Positions 1 through 10,238 of a DNA stretch of 64,000 nt are shown piece by piece. The translations under genes and the position numbers were made by a program. Position 1 is the first letter of the stretch; each line of letters starts with the position of its first letter. Source of the stretch: an uncultured Kiritimatiellota bacterium (GTDB lineage Bacteria; Verrucomicrobiota; Kiritimatiellia; RFP12; UBA1067); assembly GCA_934643865.1 (NCBI GenBank), contig CAKUCX010000012.1, forward strand, positions 5,910-69,909, read 5' to 3'. The notes beneath the pieces were generated by a model. It was not told the origin of the DNA, made no database searches, and saw only the letters and a program-made list of their open reading frames with translations.

Positions 1-2
1 TC

Positions 3-338
3 TACGCCTTCCGCAAGATCTTCCTGCCGGGCGTCAAGCAGGGCGTCATCTCGGCCGTCCTGATGGTGTTCATCCCCGCGATCGGCTCCTACGTCATCCC
101 GCAGATGCTCGGCGGCACGGACTGCGTCCTCATCGGCAACAAGATCTTCATGCGCGCGATCCAGAACCGCAACATTCCGCACGCCTCGGCGCTCGCGGTG
201 CTGATGGCCGTCTCGGTGCTGATCCCGCTGGGCCTCGCGGTGTGGTGGAAGCGCCGGCAGGACGTGCGCGGGCGCAAGCGCCTGGAGGCGCAGACGGCGC
301 GGCTCGCCGTGGCGAGCGGGGGAGGGGGCGCGCCATGA
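3..338 (+). CDS. potB: Spermidine/putrescine ABC transporter permease PotB (5' partial)
   Basis: This is the C-terminal part of an inner-membrane permease; the gene begins before the window. The first visible codons read YAFRKIFLPGVKQGV, the cytoplasmic EAA-type loop that contacts the ATPase in ABC permeases. A hydrophobic stretch follows (SAVLMVFIPAIGSYVIPQML), then a last membrane helix and a basic tail. The PotB/PotH subfamily is supported by the sequence style and by potC and potD immediately downstream. The TGA stop overlaps the potC ATG (ATGA), which implies translational coupling. The ATPase gene potA is not in the window and may lie upstream. Confidence 0.9.
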   Translation, partial: YAFRKIFLPGVKQGVISAVLMVFIPAIGSYVIPQMLGGTDCVLIGNKIFMRAIQNRNIPHASALAVLMAVSVLIPLGLAVWWKRRQDVRGRKRLEAQTARLAVASGGGGAP

Positions 339-1165
339 AGCGCTCGATGTTCTCGGTCGCCGTCCTCGGCTGCGTGCTTGCGTTCCTCTACGTGCCGATC
401 GTGCTCGTCTTCGTCTACGGCTTCGTGCCGAACGGCATCTCGATGAGCTTCTTCGACGCGGACGGCGCCTTCGCCGGCTTCACGGGCAAGTGGTACCGGC
501 AGCTCTTCGCCGGCCACCACGCGGTGAAGGCGCTGCTGCAGAGCTTCTGGCTCTCGCTCACGATCGCGGGCCTCTCGACGCTCGTCTCCTGCGTCCTCGG
601 CACGACGGCCGCCCTCGCCCTCCACCGCTGGCGCGACCGCCTCCAGGCCCTCCACCACGCCCTCGTCTACACGCCGCTCATCATGCCCGACATCCTCATC
701 GGCATCTCCCTGCTGATGCTCTTCGTCGCGGCGAAGGCCGCCTGCGGCTTCTGGACGATCCTCATCGCGCACGTCACGTTCTGCGTCTCCTACGTCGTCA
801 TGACCGTCCTCGCGCGCCTCCAGGACTTCGACGACCGCATCACCGAGGCCGCCTACGACCTCGGCGCGGGGCCGTGGTACGCGTTCTTCCACGTGGAGCT
901 GCCGATTCTCCTGCCCGGCATCGTCGCGGGCGGCCTCCTCGCGTTCACCCTCTCCATCGACGACGTCGTCATCACCTCGTTCGTCAACGGCGCGGGCACG
1001 AACACGTTCCCCACCTACGTCTCGTCGATGACGAAGCACTCGAAGAACCTGCCCTCGGTCTTCGCGCTCTCGACGCTCATGCTCCTCTTCACGTGTACGC
1101 TCGTCGGCCTCTCCAAGCTGCTGACGGCGAAGAACCAGGCCAAGCCGAAAGGAAAAGCAGAATGA
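335..1165 (+). CDS. potC: Spermidine/putrescine ABC transporter permease PotC
   Basis: A 276-residue inner-membrane permease, the usual PotC length, which would pair with PotB to form the polyamine channel. The N-terminus is a membrane helix (VAVLGCVLAFLYVPIVLVFVYGF), and about six helices are visible. The EAA loop is at about residues 170-195 (ITEAAYDLGAGPWYAFFHVE). Near residue 210 is SIDDVVITSFVNG, characteristic of PotC/PotI. The ATG at 335 overlaps the potB stop, and its own TGA overlaps the potD ATG, so the three genes form a tightly coupled operon. Upstream in-frame ATGs fall inside potB and are rejected. Confidence 0.95.
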   Translation: MKRSMFSVAVLGCVLAFLYVPIVLVFVYGFVPNGISMSFFDADGAFAGFTGKWYRQLFAGHHAVKALLQSFWLSLTIAGLSTLVSCVLGTTAALALHRWRDRLQALHHALVYTPLIMPDILIGISLLMLFVAAKAACGFWTILIAHVTFCVSYVVMTVLARLQDFDDRITEAAYDLGAGPWYAFFHVELPILLPGIVAGGLLAFTLSIDDVVITSFVNGAGTNTFPTYVSSMTKHSKNLPSVFALSTLMLLFTCTLVGLSKLLTAKNQAKPKGKAE

Positions 1166-2337
1166 AAACCAGAACGACGTCGCCGGCCCTCAAGACCCTC
1201 GCCGCGGCCCTCGCCGCCGGCGCCCTCGTCGCGGGCTGCTCGCAGTCCGAATCCGCCGCCGGGGGCGCGGACCTCTCCGCCCAGGCCCGCGCGGCCGCGG
1301 AGGCGAGCGGGTACGTGCCCCCGAACGGCGGGAAGGGCGGCGAGCTCCACGTCTACACGTGGAGCGACTACATCGCCCCCGACGTCCTCGCCGGCTTCGA
1401 GAAGGCGCTCGGCGTGAAGGTCGTCGTCGACACGTTCGACTCGAACGAGGCCATGTACGCGAAGCTCAAGGCCGGCGGCACGGGCTACGACATCCTCATG
1501 CCCAGCTCCTACCAGATCGCGCAGATGGCGAAGGACGGGATGCTGGAGAAGATCGACCACGCGAAGTGCCCGAACGTGAGGAAGAACTTCGACCCGTCGT
1601 TCGCGCGCCAGATCATCGACCCGACGTTCGCCTACAACGTGCCCTACGCCGTCACCTACACGGGCTTCATGTACGCGAAGGGCAAGGTGCCCGCCGGCGT
1701 CGACGTCGCGAGCTGGAAGGCGCTCGCGCACCCCGCCTTCAAGGGCCGTCTCACGCTCCTCGACGACCTCCGCGAGGTGATCGGCGGCGGGCTCATGTCG
1801 CTCGGCCACTCGATCAACTCGGAGGATCCGAAGGAGATCGACGCCGCCGTCGCCGAAGTGCTCAGGTGGAAGGCGAACTCGCGCAAGTTCGACGCCGAGA
1901 GCTACAAGACCGAGGTCGCGAGCGGCGCGACGTGGATCGGCCACGGCTACTCGACGGACGCGGCGCAGGTCATCGTCGGCGACGAGGACGAGGGCATGGC
2001 GCCGCGCGGCGACATCGGCTTCGCGCTGCCGAAGGAAGGCTTCACGATCGCGTTCGACGAGATGGTCATCGCGAAGGACGCCCGCCGGAAGGACCTCGCC
2101 TACGCCTTCATCAACTACATCTACGACGGCGACGTCGCGAAGGCCAACATGGAGTACATCTGCGGGCCGAACCCGGTGAAGCCCGGCATCGACCGGCTCG
2201 AACCCGACTACCGCAGGCTGATCGTCCTCGACGCGGCGCAGATCGCGCGCGGACAGGTGCTGCGCGGCTTCCAGGACAAGCCGGCGGTCCAGGAGCTCTA
2301 CAACAAGGCCTGGGACCGCATCAAGGCCGGGGAGTAG
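1162..2337 (+). CDS. potD: Polyamine-binding lipoprotein PotD
   Basis: A 391-residue extracytoplasmic solute-binding protein of the spermidine/putrescine uptake system. The N-terminus has a lipoprotein signal with lipobox LVAGC (Cys 26), so it should be membrane anchored. The mature part starts with the family pattern LHVYTWSDYIAPDVL and includes TFDSNEAMYAKLKAGG and YDILMPSSYQIAQM, typical of PotD/PotF. The ATG overlaps the potC stop. The encoded product is certainly of this family; whether it prefers spermidine or putrescine cannot be read from the sequence. Confidence 0.95.
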   Translation: MKTRTTSPALKTLAAALAAGALVAGCSQSESAAGGADLSAQARAAAEASGYVPPNGGKGGELHVYTWSDYIAPDVLAGFEKALGVKVVVDTFDSNEAMYAKLKAGGTGYDILMPSSYQIAQMAKDGMLEKIDHAKCPNVRKNFDPSFARQIIDPTFAYNVPYAVTYTGFMYAKGKVPAGVDVASWKALAHPAFKGRLTLLDDLREVIGGGLMSLGHSINSEDPKEIDAAVAEVLRWKANSRKFDAESYKTEVASGATWIGHGYSTDAAQVIVGDEDEGMAPRGDIGFALPKEGFTIAFDEMVIAKDARRKDLAYAFINYIYDGDVAKANMEYICGPNPVKPGIDRLEPDYRRLIVLDAAQIARGQVLRGFQDKPAVQELYNKAWDRIKAGE

Positions 2338-2376
2338 GGATGGCGGACGGACGCTTCCCGCAGGAGGCAGGGGGGA

Positions 2377-3267
2377 ATGGAACGGGCGCTTGAGCAGATC
2401 CGCCGCGTGACGCTGGTCGGCATGGCCGTCAACGTCGCGCTGTCCGCCCTGAAGGGCCTGGGCGGCGTCCTTTTCTCCTCCCAGGCGCTTCTGGCGGATG
2501 CCGCGCACTCGCTTTCGGATCTCGCGACCGACGTCGCGGTCGTCTGGGGCGTGCGCTACTGGAGCGCCCCGGCGGACAGGGAGCATCCCTACGGCCATGG
2601 GAAGATCGAGGCGCTCGTGACCGTCTTCATCGCCCTCGCGCTCGCCGCCGTCGCGCTTGGGCTTGGGCGCCACGCCGTTCTCGCGCTCCGTGCGGGGGTG
2701 TTTGCGGCGCCGGCCCTGCCGGCCTTCTTCCTCGCGCTCCTCTCGATCGCCTCGAAGGAGGTCCTCTTCCGGTGGACGCGCGCGGCTGCGCGCGCGGCGA
2801 GGTCGTCGGCTCTGGAGGCGAACGCCTGGCATCACCGTTCGGACGCGCTCAGCTCTATCCCGGTCGCGGCGGCGGTCGCGCTCGCCTTCTTCTTCCCCTC
2901 GCTTGCGTGGGTGGACGCGGCGGGCGCGCTCGTCGTGTCGCTCTTCATCGTCCTCGTCGCGTGGCAGATTGCCAAGCCCGCGTTGCAGGAGCTCGTCGAT
3001 GCGAGCATCGACGACAAGGCGGCGGAGGTCGAGGCCGTCGCGCGGCAGGTCCGCGGCGTTGTGTGCGTCCACAAGGTGCGCGTGCGCCGTTACGGGGGTG
3101 CCTTCTCGGCCGACTTGCACGTGCAGGTCGATCCCGCGCTCTCCGTTGTCGCGGGGCATGCGATCGGCCATGCCGTCCAGGGCGCCCTGGCGGCGGCGGA
3201 CTTGCGCGTGACGGACGCGGTCGTCCATGTCGAGCCGGCGTCCGCGCGGCGTCCGGCGGGGTCTTGA
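2377..3267 (+). CDS. Cation diffusion facilitator (CDF/FieF-like) metal efflux protein
   Basis: A 296-residue inner-membrane metal/proton antiporter. The CDF metal-site residues are visible in helix II (LLADAAHSLSDLATD, residues about 37-51) and helix V (HHRSDALSS, about 152-160). These are the paired HxxxD motifs that bind Zn2+, Fe2+, Mn2+ or similar. A conserved HPYGHGKIE follows helix II. The C-terminal 90 residues form the cytoplasmic domain (VRVRRYGGAFSADLHVQVD). A purine-rich ribosome site (AGGAGG, 2362-2367) precedes ATG 2377. The gene is 39 bases after potD, so it may share that transcript. The metal cannot be predicted securely. Confidence 0.92.
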   Translation: MERALEQIRRVTLVGMAVNVALSALKGLGGVLFSSQALLADAAHSLSDLATDVAVVWGVRYWSAPADREHPYGHGKIEALVTVFIALALAAVALGLGRHAVLALRAGVFAAPALPAFFLALLSIASKEVLFRWTRAAARAARSSALEANAWHHRSDALSSIPVAAAVALAFFFPSLAWVDAAGALVVSLFIVLVAWQIAKPALQELVDASIDDKAAEVEAVARQVRGVVCVHKVRVRRYGGAFSADLHVQVDPALSVVAGHAIGHAVQGALAAADLRVTDAVVHVEPASARRPAGS

Positions 3268-3292
3268 CCGTCTCGGCGGGTTTTGGTAAACT
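3264..3292 (+). promoter_or_regulatory. Promoter of rplU-rpmA
   Basis: TTGACC (3264-3269), a 17-base spacer and TAAACT (3287-3292), with TGG directly before the -10. It lies just after the CDF gene stop, leaving a leader of about 60 bases. Confidence 0.7.
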
Positions 3293-3358
3293 TTTGTCCG
3301 CTTTTTTCGAGGAGCAGGTGTTCCTCACGGAAAAGGCAGGTACAACAAGGATTAAACA

Positions 3359-3676
3359 ATGGAAGCATACGCTGTACTCGAAACCGGCGGCAAGCAGGTG
3401 CTTGTCAAGGCCGGCGACACGATCGAGATTGAAAAGCTCTCGGTCAGCGAAGGCGAGGAGGTCACCCTCGACACCGTCTGCGCCGTCTCCGACGGTACGA
3501 CGCTCAAGGTCGGCGCCCCCTACGTGGAGGGCGCGAAGGTCGTCCTGAAGGTCATCGCCCCCGCGAAGAAGGGCGTGAAGACGATCAACTTCAAGGCGAA
3601 GCGCCGCAAGGGCTCGCGCCGCACGGTCGGCCACCGCCAGCAGTATACGGTCGCCACGGTCACGTCCATCGCCTAA
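3359..3676 (+). CDS. rplU: 50S ribosomal protein L21
   Basis: A 105-residue protein that binds 23S rRNA in the large subunit; about 103 residues is usual. It begins [20 protein letters not shown], the typical L21 start, and ends with the basic [16 protein letters not shown] region. rpmA follows 21 bases later, the standard pair. A ribosome site is weak (ACAAGGATTAAACA) but the ATG is the only sensible start. The third gene often found here, obgE, is elsewhere (48.3-49.5 kb). Confidence 0.97.
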   Translation: MEAYAVLETGGKQVLVKAGDTIEIEKLSVSEGEEVTLDTVCAVSDGTTLKVGAPYVEGAKVVLKVIAPAKKGVKTINFKAKRRKGSRRTVGHRQQYTVATVTSIA

Positions 3677-3697
3677 GCAGAGAAAGGAACATCGGAA

Positions 3698-3946
3698 ATG
3701 GCTACTTCCGCATCTGCCCGCAACGGCCGCGACTCGAACCCGAAGTACCTCGGCGTCAAGGCATACGACGGCCAGCTCCTCAAGGCCGGCTCCATCATCG
3801 TCCGCCAGCGCGGCACGAAGATCCACCCCGGCGCCAACGTCGGCTGCGGCCGCGACTTCACGCTCTTCGCCCTCAAGGACGGCAAGGTGAAGTTCGTCAC
3901 CAAAAAGACCGGCAAGTACGCGACGGTCGTCCCCGTCGATGCCTAG
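3698..3946 (+). CDS. rpmA: 50S ribosomal protein L27
   Basis: An 82-residue large-subunit protein near the peptidyl transferase centre. It starts [21 protein letters not shown], close to the family form, and has the diagnostic [17 protein letters not shown] block. AGAAAGGAAC supplies the ribosome site. The N-terminus has no Firmicutes-type cleaved extension. A strong terminator lies 22 bases after the stop and ends the rplU-rpmA unit. Confidence 0.97.
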   Translation: MATSASARNGRDSNPKYLGVKAYDGQLLKAGSIIVRQRGTKIHPGANVGCGRDFTLFALKDGKVKFVTKKTGKYATVVPVDA

Positions 3947-3968
3947 CGGCCTCGCCGCATCGGACGGA

Positions 3969-4009
3969 ACGGGCCCGGCGGCGCTGCCGGGCCCGTTTTG
4001 TTTTCGTTT
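3969..4009 (+). terminator. Rho-independent terminator after rpmA
   Basis: A perfect 11-bp stem: ACGGGCCCGGC (3969-3979), loop GGCGCT, GCCGGGCCCGT (3986-3996), followed by TTTGTTTTCGTTT. It separates rpmA from tig. Confidence 0.93.
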
Positions 4010-4034
4010 CCGCCTAGCATGATTGCCCCGTTTT

Positions 4035-4043
4035 TGCTATCAT
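4035..4043 (+). promoter_or_regulatory. Extended -10 promoter of tig-clpP-clpX-panD
   Basis: TGC followed by TATCAT (4038-4043) after a T-run; no clear -35 box. The leader to the tig ATG would be about 28 bases and contains AAGAAAGG. Confidence 0.55.
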
Positions 4044-4077
4044 GTACCCTTCATTTTCCAAAGAAAGGCAAAGAGCA

Positions 4078-5385
4078 ATGAAGTTCGAGACGAAAGAGTC
4101 CAGCCCCTGCGTGGTGGCCCTCTCGCTGAAGGCCGAGGCCGACGAGACGAAGGCGCCGTACCAGAAGGTGCTGAACGTGTTCATGCGCGAGGCGTCGATT
4201 CCCGGTTTCCGCAAGGGGAAGGTCCCGCTGAACATCATCAAGCAGAAGTTCCAGCAGGAAATCGCCCACGAGTGCCAGCAGGCCTGCTTCAGGGAGTTCT
4301 ACCCGAAGGCGCTCAAGGAGTCCGGCCTCGACGCCGTGACGCTCCAGAACGTGACGGACGCCCTCTTCACGCCGGAGACCGGGTTCTCCTGCACGGCCCT
4401 CGTCGAGGTCAAGCCGACCTTCGGCCTGCCCAAGTATAAGAAGCTCGCGATCAAGGCCGGCGACGCGACGGTGACGGACGAGCAGGTGACGGAGCGCTTG
4501 GAGAGCTTCCGCAAGGCGTTCGCGAAGTTCGAGGACGCCCAGGAGGGCGACGCGGTCGCCGAGGGCGACTTCGTGCAGTTCGACTACGCCGGCACGCTCG
4601 ACGACAAGGCGAAGACGCCGCTCGCGGAGGTCGCGCCGGACCAGAAGGCGGTCTGCGGCGCGACGGGCTTCTGGACGCAGCTGGAGGAGGGCCGCTTCCT
4701 GCCCGAGATCCTCGACGCGCTCAAGGGCATGAAGACGGGCGAGACGAAGGACGGCGTGAAGGTCACGTTCCCGAAGGACAACGCGCCGGAGGCCCTGAAG
4801 GGCAAGAAGTGCGTCTACACGCTCACCGTGAAGGGCTTCCGCCGCCGCACGCTCCCGGACGACGCCACGTTCGCCGCCGACGCCAAGGCCGAGTCCCTCG
4901 ACGCCCTGCGCGCGCAGATCCGCAGGCAGATGGAGGCGGACGCCGCCGCGGCCGAGCTTGAGAGCCGCAAGGGCCAGGCGATCGAGCTGCTGCTCAAGAA
5001 GGCCGACTTCGACGTGCCGCCGTCGCTCGTGCAGCGCCAGATCCAGAGCTACCTGCAGGACCTCGCGCAGCGCGCCCAGTACTCCGGCATGTCCGCTGAC
5101 TACATCGAGCAGAACCGCGACAAGATCCTCGCCGACGCCGAGACGAACGCGATTCGCCAGGTGCGCCTCTCCTACATCCTCCTCGGCGTCGCCGAGGCGG
5201 AGAACATCGAGGCGACCGACGCCGACGTGGACGCCGGTCTGGAGAAGATGGCCGCCGGCTCGAACGGCAAGGCCACCGCCGCCGACCTCCTCGGGCAGCT
5301 GCGGGAGAACGGCCAGGTCGAGCTCTACAAGGAGCAGCTCAAGGCCGAGAAGGCGCTGGACCTCATCCTTGCCGAGGCGAAGTAA
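4078..5385 (+). CDS. tig: Trigger factor (ribosome-associated chaperone, peptidyl-prolyl isomerase)
   Basis: A 435-residue cytosolic chaperone that binds nascent chains at ribosomal protein L23. The N-terminal ribosome-binding domain has the signature PGFRKGKVP (residues about 41-49), close to the family GFRxGKxP. The middle FKBP-like domain covers about 155-245 and the helical C-terminal chaperone domain follows. ATG 4078 is preferred because AAGAAAGG (4061-4068) sits 9 bases upstream. An in-frame ATG at 4042 would overlap the promoter. clpP starts one base after the stop. Confidence 0.95.
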   Translation: MKFETKESSPCVVALSLKAEADETKAPYQKVLNVFMREASIPGFRKGKVPLNIIKQKFQQEIAHECQQACFREFYPKALKESGLDAVTLQNVTDALFTPETGFSCTALVEVKPTFGLPKYKKLAIKAGDATVTDEQVTERLESFRKAFAKFEDAQEGDAVAEGDFVQFDYAGTLDDKAKTPLAEVAPDQKAVCGATGFWTQLEEGRFLPEILDALKGMKTGETKDGVKVTFPKDNAPEALKGKKCVYTLTVKGFRRRTLPDDATFAADAKAESLDALRAQIRRQMEADAAAAELESRKGQAIELLLKKADFDVPPSLVQRQIQSYLQDLAQRAQYSGMSADYIEQNRDKILADAETNAIRQVRLSYILLGVAEAENIEATDADVDAGLEKMAAGSNGKATAADLLGQLRENGQVELYKEQLKAEKALDLILAEAK

Positions 5386-5386
5386 G

Positions 5387-5989
5387 ATGGCCGCGCGCAG
5401 TTCCTACCTCGTGCCGATGGTCGTCGAGCAGACGAGCCGCGGCGAACGCTCCTACGACATCTACAGCCGCCTCATGCAGGACCGCATCGTCCTCCTCGGC
5501 GGCGAGGTGAACGACGACTCGGCGAACCTGATCGTCGCCCAGCTCCTCTTCCTGCAGGCGCAGGACGCGAAGAAGCCCGTGAGCATGTACATCAACTCGC
5601 CGGGCGGCAGCGTCACGGCGGGCCTCGCGATCTACGACACGATGCAGTTCATCTCCTGCCCTGTCCACACGTACTGCATCGGCCAGGCCGCGTCGATGGG
5701 CGCCGTGCTGCTGACGGCGGGCGAGAAGGGCCACCGCTTCGCACTGCCGAACGCCCGCATCATGATCCACCAGCCGTGGGGCGGCGCCGAGGGCAAGGCG
5801 AGCGACATCGAGATCACCTGCCAGGAGATCCTGCGCCTCAAGGAGAAGCTCAACGAGATCCTCGCCGCCCACTCCGGGCGGCCGCTGGAGCAGGTCGTGC
5901 GCGATACGGACCGCGACCACTTCATGGGCGCCGAGGAGGCGCGCGCGTGGGGCCTGATCGACCAGGTGCTCGTCCCGAAGAAGGCGTAG
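5387..5989 (+). CDS. clpP: ATP-dependent Clp protease proteolytic subunit
   Basis: A 200-residue serine peptidase that forms the tetradecameric barrel used with ClpX. The catalytic triad is visible: Ser103 in GQAASMGA, His128 in [10 protein letters not shown] and Asp177 in DTDRDHFM. The substrate-binding [18 protein letters not shown] is intact. A short N-terminal stretch ([12 protein letters not shown]) matches the processed propeptide region. It starts one base after the tig stop and clpX follows 6 bases downstream, the standard protein-quality operon. Confidence 0.97.
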   Translation: MAARSSYLVPMVVEQTSRGERSYDIYSRLMQDRIVLLGGEVNDDSANLIVAQLLFLQAQDAKKPVSMYINSPGGSVTAGLAIYDTMQFISCPVHTYCIGQAASMGAVLLTAGEKGHRFALPNARIMIHQPWGGAEGKASDIEITCQEILRLKEKLNEILAAHSGRPLEQVVRDTDRDHFMGAEEARAWGLIDQVLVPKKA

Positions 5990-5995
5990 GCGCAT

Positions 5996-7275
<1,280 letters not shown>

Positions 7276-7279
<4 letters not shown>

Positions 7280-7626
7280 CCGTCACGCTCCTGCGCGCCA
7301 AGCTCCACCGCATCCGCGTGACGGAGGCGTGCCGCGACTACGTCGGCTCCCTGACCGTCGACGTGGACCTGATGGAGGCCGCCGGCCTCTTCGCCAACGA
7401 GAAGATCCTCTGCGCGGACGTCGAGAACGGCAACCGCTTCGAGACCTACGCGATCCCCGGCCCGCGCGGTTCGGGCGTCTGCTGCCTCAACGGCGCGGCC
7501 GCCCACATGGGCAAGGTCGGCGACCGCCTCATCGTGATGGCCTTCGGGCAGTTCACGCCCGAGGAGGCCGCCCGGCACCAGCCCCGCGTCGTCTTCCTCG
7601 ACGCGGCGAACAAGCCGCGCGCGTGA
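7276..7626 (+). CDS. panD: Aspartate 1-decarboxylase
   Basis: A 116-residue pyruvoyl enzyme converting L-aspartate to beta-alanine for pantothenate and CoA synthesis. The self-cleavage site Gly24-Ser25 is in [10 protein letters not shown], and [20 protein letters not shown] matches the conserved active-site strand. The start overlaps the clpX stop (ATGA), so it is translationally coupled to the Clp operon, an unusual place for panD. No panB or panC gene is in the window. Confidence 0.92.
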
Positions 7627-7635
7627 GGATTCCGC

Positions 7636-7665
7636 TTGTCCGCACGGGGTGCCCTGTGCTATCCT
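7636..7665 (+). promoter_or_regulatory. Promoter of the hexokinase gene
   Basis: TTGTCC (7636-7641), an 18-base spacer and an extended -10, TGC plus TATCCT (7660-7665). The leader is about 25 bases. Confidence 0.6.
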
Positions 7666-7696
7666 TAACGAACGCATCATCAGAAAGGACCGAGTC

Positions 7697-8995
7697 ATGC
7701 AGACACCTGAAGAGTTTCTTGAATCGAACGGCCTGGCGACCGCCACGCTCGACCGCGCGGCGCTGATCGCCGCCTTCCAGAAGGAGATGGAGGCGGGCCT
7801 TGCCGGCGAGCCCTCGTCGCTGAAGATGATCCCCACCTACACGTCCCCCTACGGCGAGATCAAGAAGGACACGCCCGTGACGGTGCTTGACGCCGGCGGC
7901 ACGAACTTCCGGGGCGCGACGGTGACGATCCCCTCGGAGGGCGCGATCCGGATCGAGCACGTCGAGAAGGGCGAGATGCCGGGCGCGAAGAGCTACGTCT
8001 CGCCGTACGACTTCTACGCGGTGCTTGTGAGCCACGTGAACCGCTGCCGCCCCTTCGCGAAGGATTCCGCCATCGGCTTCTGCTTCTCCTACCCGGCCGA
8101 GGCGTCGGCTGACGGCGACGCGAAGCTCCTCATGTGGACGAAGCAGATCCAGGCGCCCGAGATCGTCGGCCAGTGGGTCGGCGCCGAGCTCGCCAAGCGC
8201 CTCGACCCGAAGCCCTCCAAGGTGCAGGTCGTGAACGACACGGTCGCGACGCTCCTCGCGGGCAAGGCCGCCGAGAAGCCGGGGCAGAAGTTCAGCGCCT
8301 ACATCGGCTTCATCCTCGGCACGGGCACGAACGTCGCCTACATCGAACGCAACGACGCGATCAAGAAGCTCACGAACCCGCCCCCGGGCGCGATGGCGGT
8401 CAACACCGAGTCGGGCGGCTTCAACAAGATCGCGCAGAGCGCGTTCGACGAGGCGATGGACCGGAAGACCGCCGACTGCGGCAGCCAGCGCTTCGAGAAG
8501 ATGATCGCCGGCGCCTACCTCGGCCGCATCGGCCTGGAGGTCTTCAAGGCCGCCGCGCGCGCGGACTTCTTCAGCGACCACGCGAAGGCCGCCGTCCTCG
8601 GCCTTGGCGCGCTGGAGAGCTACGACCTCGACAACTTCTGCGCGAAGTACGACAACGGCAAGCCGAACCCGCTCGACAAGGTGTTCGTGGACGAGGCCGA
8701 CCGCGCGATGGCCCGCCGCCTCGCGACGCCCGTCTTCGAGCGCGCGGCGATCCTCACCGCCGTCCACCTCGCCGCCTTCATCGTGAAGACGGGCGGCGGC
8801 ACGGACCCGGACGCGCCCGTGTGCGTCTGCATCGACGGCTCCACCTACTACAAGACGCGCGTCGTCTCCTTCCCGGAGATCGTGAAGAAGGAGCTTGACG
8901 CGATGCTCGCCAAGCGCAACATCGCCTACGCGCTCACCGTGTGCCCGGACCACGCGCCGATGGTCGGCGCGGCGGTGGCGGCGCTCCTCAAGTAG
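7697..8995 (+). CDS. Hexokinase of the eukaryote-like family
   Basis: A 432-residue sugar kinase expected to phosphorylate glucose or another hexose with ATP. It has the two-lobe motifs of the fungal/animal hexokinase family rather than the ROK or Glk families: LDAGGTNFRG (about 64-73), IGFCFSYPAEA, VNDTVATLLAG and LGTGTNVAYIERN. GAMAVNTESGGF occupies the place of the usual NMEWGxFG block. ATG 7697 follows AGAAAGGACC; an in-frame ATG at 7649 would overlap the -10 region. Bacterial members of this family are scattered among gut and aquatic anaerobes (recalled knowledge). It has its own promoter. Confidence 0.85.
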   Translation: MQTPEEFLESNGLATATLDRAALIAAFQKEMEAGLAGEPSSLKMIPTYTSPYGEIKKDTPVTVLDAGGTNFRGATVTIPSEGAIRIEHVEKGEMPGAKSYVSPYDFYAVLVSHVNRCRPFAKDSAIGFCFSYPAEASADGDAKLLMWTKQIQAPEIVGQWVGAELAKRLDPKPSKVQVVNDTVATLLAGKAAEKPGQKFSAYIGFILGTGTNVAYIERNDAIKKLTNPPPGAMAVNTESGGFNKIAQSAFDEAMDRKTADCGSQRFEKMIAGAYLGRIGLEVFKAAARADFFSDHAKAAVLGLGALESYDLDNFCAKYDNGKPNPLDKVFVDEADRAMARRLATPVFERAAILTAVHLAAFIVKTGGGTDPDAPVCVCIDGSTYYKTRVVSFPEIVKKELDAMLAKRNIAYALTVCPDHAPMVGAAVAALLK

Positions 8996-9001
8996 GCGTT
9001 C

Positions 9002-9019
9002 GGACGGCCCGGGCCGTCC
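9002..9019. other. Perfect 18-bp palindrome after the hexokinase gene
   Basis: GGACGGCCCGGGCCGTCC, six bases after the hexokinase stop. There is no T-run, so a Rho-independent terminator is doubtful; an operator or processing hairpin is possible. The rest of 8996-9179 shows no gene. Confidence 0.4.
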
Positions 9020-9179
9020 CGCTTCGGCCGTCGTCCGCAAGGAGGGCGGCCGAACGTGCATCCTGTTCCTTGTGGCCTCCGGTCGGTAGGCACAGCGCGC
9101 GGCGGCGCGAAGGTGCGCTCCGTGTTTAATGATCGGAGGTCGGGTGAACGAGGGCGGAACTGAAGAAGGGGGAACTGAC

Positions 9180-9971
9180 ATGGAAGAGAACGAAACGGCG
9201 CGGCGGCGGACGCTCGTCGAGGCTGCGCTGGACGCCGTGCTGCCGAAGGCGTCGGAACGCCCGGCGGTGCTGGGCGAGGCGATGCGCTGGGCCGTGGAGG
9301 GCGGCGGCAAGCGGATCCGTCCGCTCGTCTGCCTCGCCGCCGCCGAGGCGGTGGGCGGGCGTCTTGAAGACGCCCTCTTCCCGGCCTGCGCGATCGAACT
9401 GCTCCACTCCTACACGCTCATCCACGACGACCTGCCGGCGATGGACAACGACGCGACGCGCCGGGGCCGGGCGAGCGTGTGGGCGAAGTTCGGCGAGGCG
9501 AACGCCATCCTCGCGGGCGACGCGCTGCAGGCGCTTGCCTTCCAGACGGCGGCCCGCGCGCCGCGTAACGTCCCCGCACTCGTCGCCGAGCTCGGCCTGC
9601 GCGGCGTCGGCGTCGTCGCCGGGCAGGTGGAGGACATTGCCCAATCCCCAACCCCCAATCCCCACTCCCTCTCCTTCATCTACGAACACAAGACGGCCGA
9701 CCTCTTCATGGCGGCGGCGGCGATGGGCGCGCTCGCGGGCGGTGCCACGCCGGAGCTGGTGGCGCGTCTGCGCGGTTTCGCGCGCGACCTGGGACTTGCG
9801 TTCCAGTACGAGGACGACCTGCTCGACGGCGATTCGCCGTTGGCGCGCGCGGAGACGGAGCGCCGCGTGCGCGACCTCACCGCGCAGGCGGTCGCCGCCC
9901 TGGAGGGCCTGCCGGGCGACACGGCGTTCCTCGCGCAGCTCGCCCGGCGCCTCGCCCGGCGCACGGCCTAG
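9180..9971 (+). CDS. Short-chain polyprenyl diphosphate synthase (IspA-like)
   Basis: A 263-residue cytosolic prenyltransferase, probably farnesyl or geranylgeranyl diphosphate synthase. The first Asp-rich motif is DDLPAMDND (residues 83-91) and the second DDLLDGD (212-218), with GGGKRIRP near 41-48 for pyrophosphate binding. It is about 30 residues shorter than E. coli IspA. The loop before the KT motif is replaced by QSPTPNPHSLSFIYEHKT, encoded by a CCCAATC-type repeat. ATG 9180 is chosen because GAAGGGGGAA lies just upstream; ATG 9129 is the alternative. Confidence 0.85.
   Translation: MEENETARRRTLVEAALDAVLPKASERPAVLGEAMRWAVEGGGKRIRPLVCLAAAEAVGGRLEDALFPACAIELLHSYTLIHDDLPAMDNDATRRGRASVWAKFGEANAILAGDALQALAFQTAARAPRNVPALVAELGLRGVGVVAGQVEDIAQSPTPNPHSLSFIYEHKTADLFMAAAAMGALAGGATPELVARLRGFARDLGLAFQYEDDLLDGDSPLARAETERRVRDLTAQAVAALEGLPGDTAFLAQLARRLARRTA
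9640..9669 (+). repeat. CCCAATCCCCAA-type simple repeat inside the prenyl synthase gene
   Basis: A low-complexity run of four short CCCAAT/CCCAA/CCCACT units encoding the QSPTPNPHS loop. It is in frame and replaces the loop after GQVEDIA, so the enzyme is probably still active. Confidence 0.6.
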
Positions 9972-10145
9972 CCGAATCGCACCACATTGGTGAATCGAGA
10001 AACTCCCTCAGATGGCGATGAAAGAAGGGCGGAATCAATACCCCGCCCGTTCAACCGCCGCGTTTAGTTTTATCGTTTCAATTCGTCCCTCATGTCATTC
10101 CGCTCGGCGATCGTCATGCGGGGTGGTAAGATTTGATCCCCAAAA

Positions 10146-10175
10146 GCAGTTGGAATTCGCGCAGTTGGAATTCGA
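10146..10175 (+). repeat. 15-bp tandem duplication
   Basis: Two adjacent copies of GCAGTTGGAATTCG plus one variable base (C, then A). Confidence 0.85.
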
Positions 10176-10200
10176 AAGATTCGGGCGGAATCCAAGTTTT

Positions 10201-10238
10201 TTTGTTCTAGGTTGATTTCTTTGTTCTAGCTTGATTCC
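10201..10238 (+). repeat. 19-bp tandem duplication
   Basis: Two adjacent copies of TTTGTTCTAGSTTGATTYC, differing at two positions. Confidence 0.85.

Noticed and set aside
4042..4077. An upstream in-frame ATG for trigger factor
   Set aside because: It overlaps the -10 box, and the downstream ATG has a good ribosome site and the family N-terminus.
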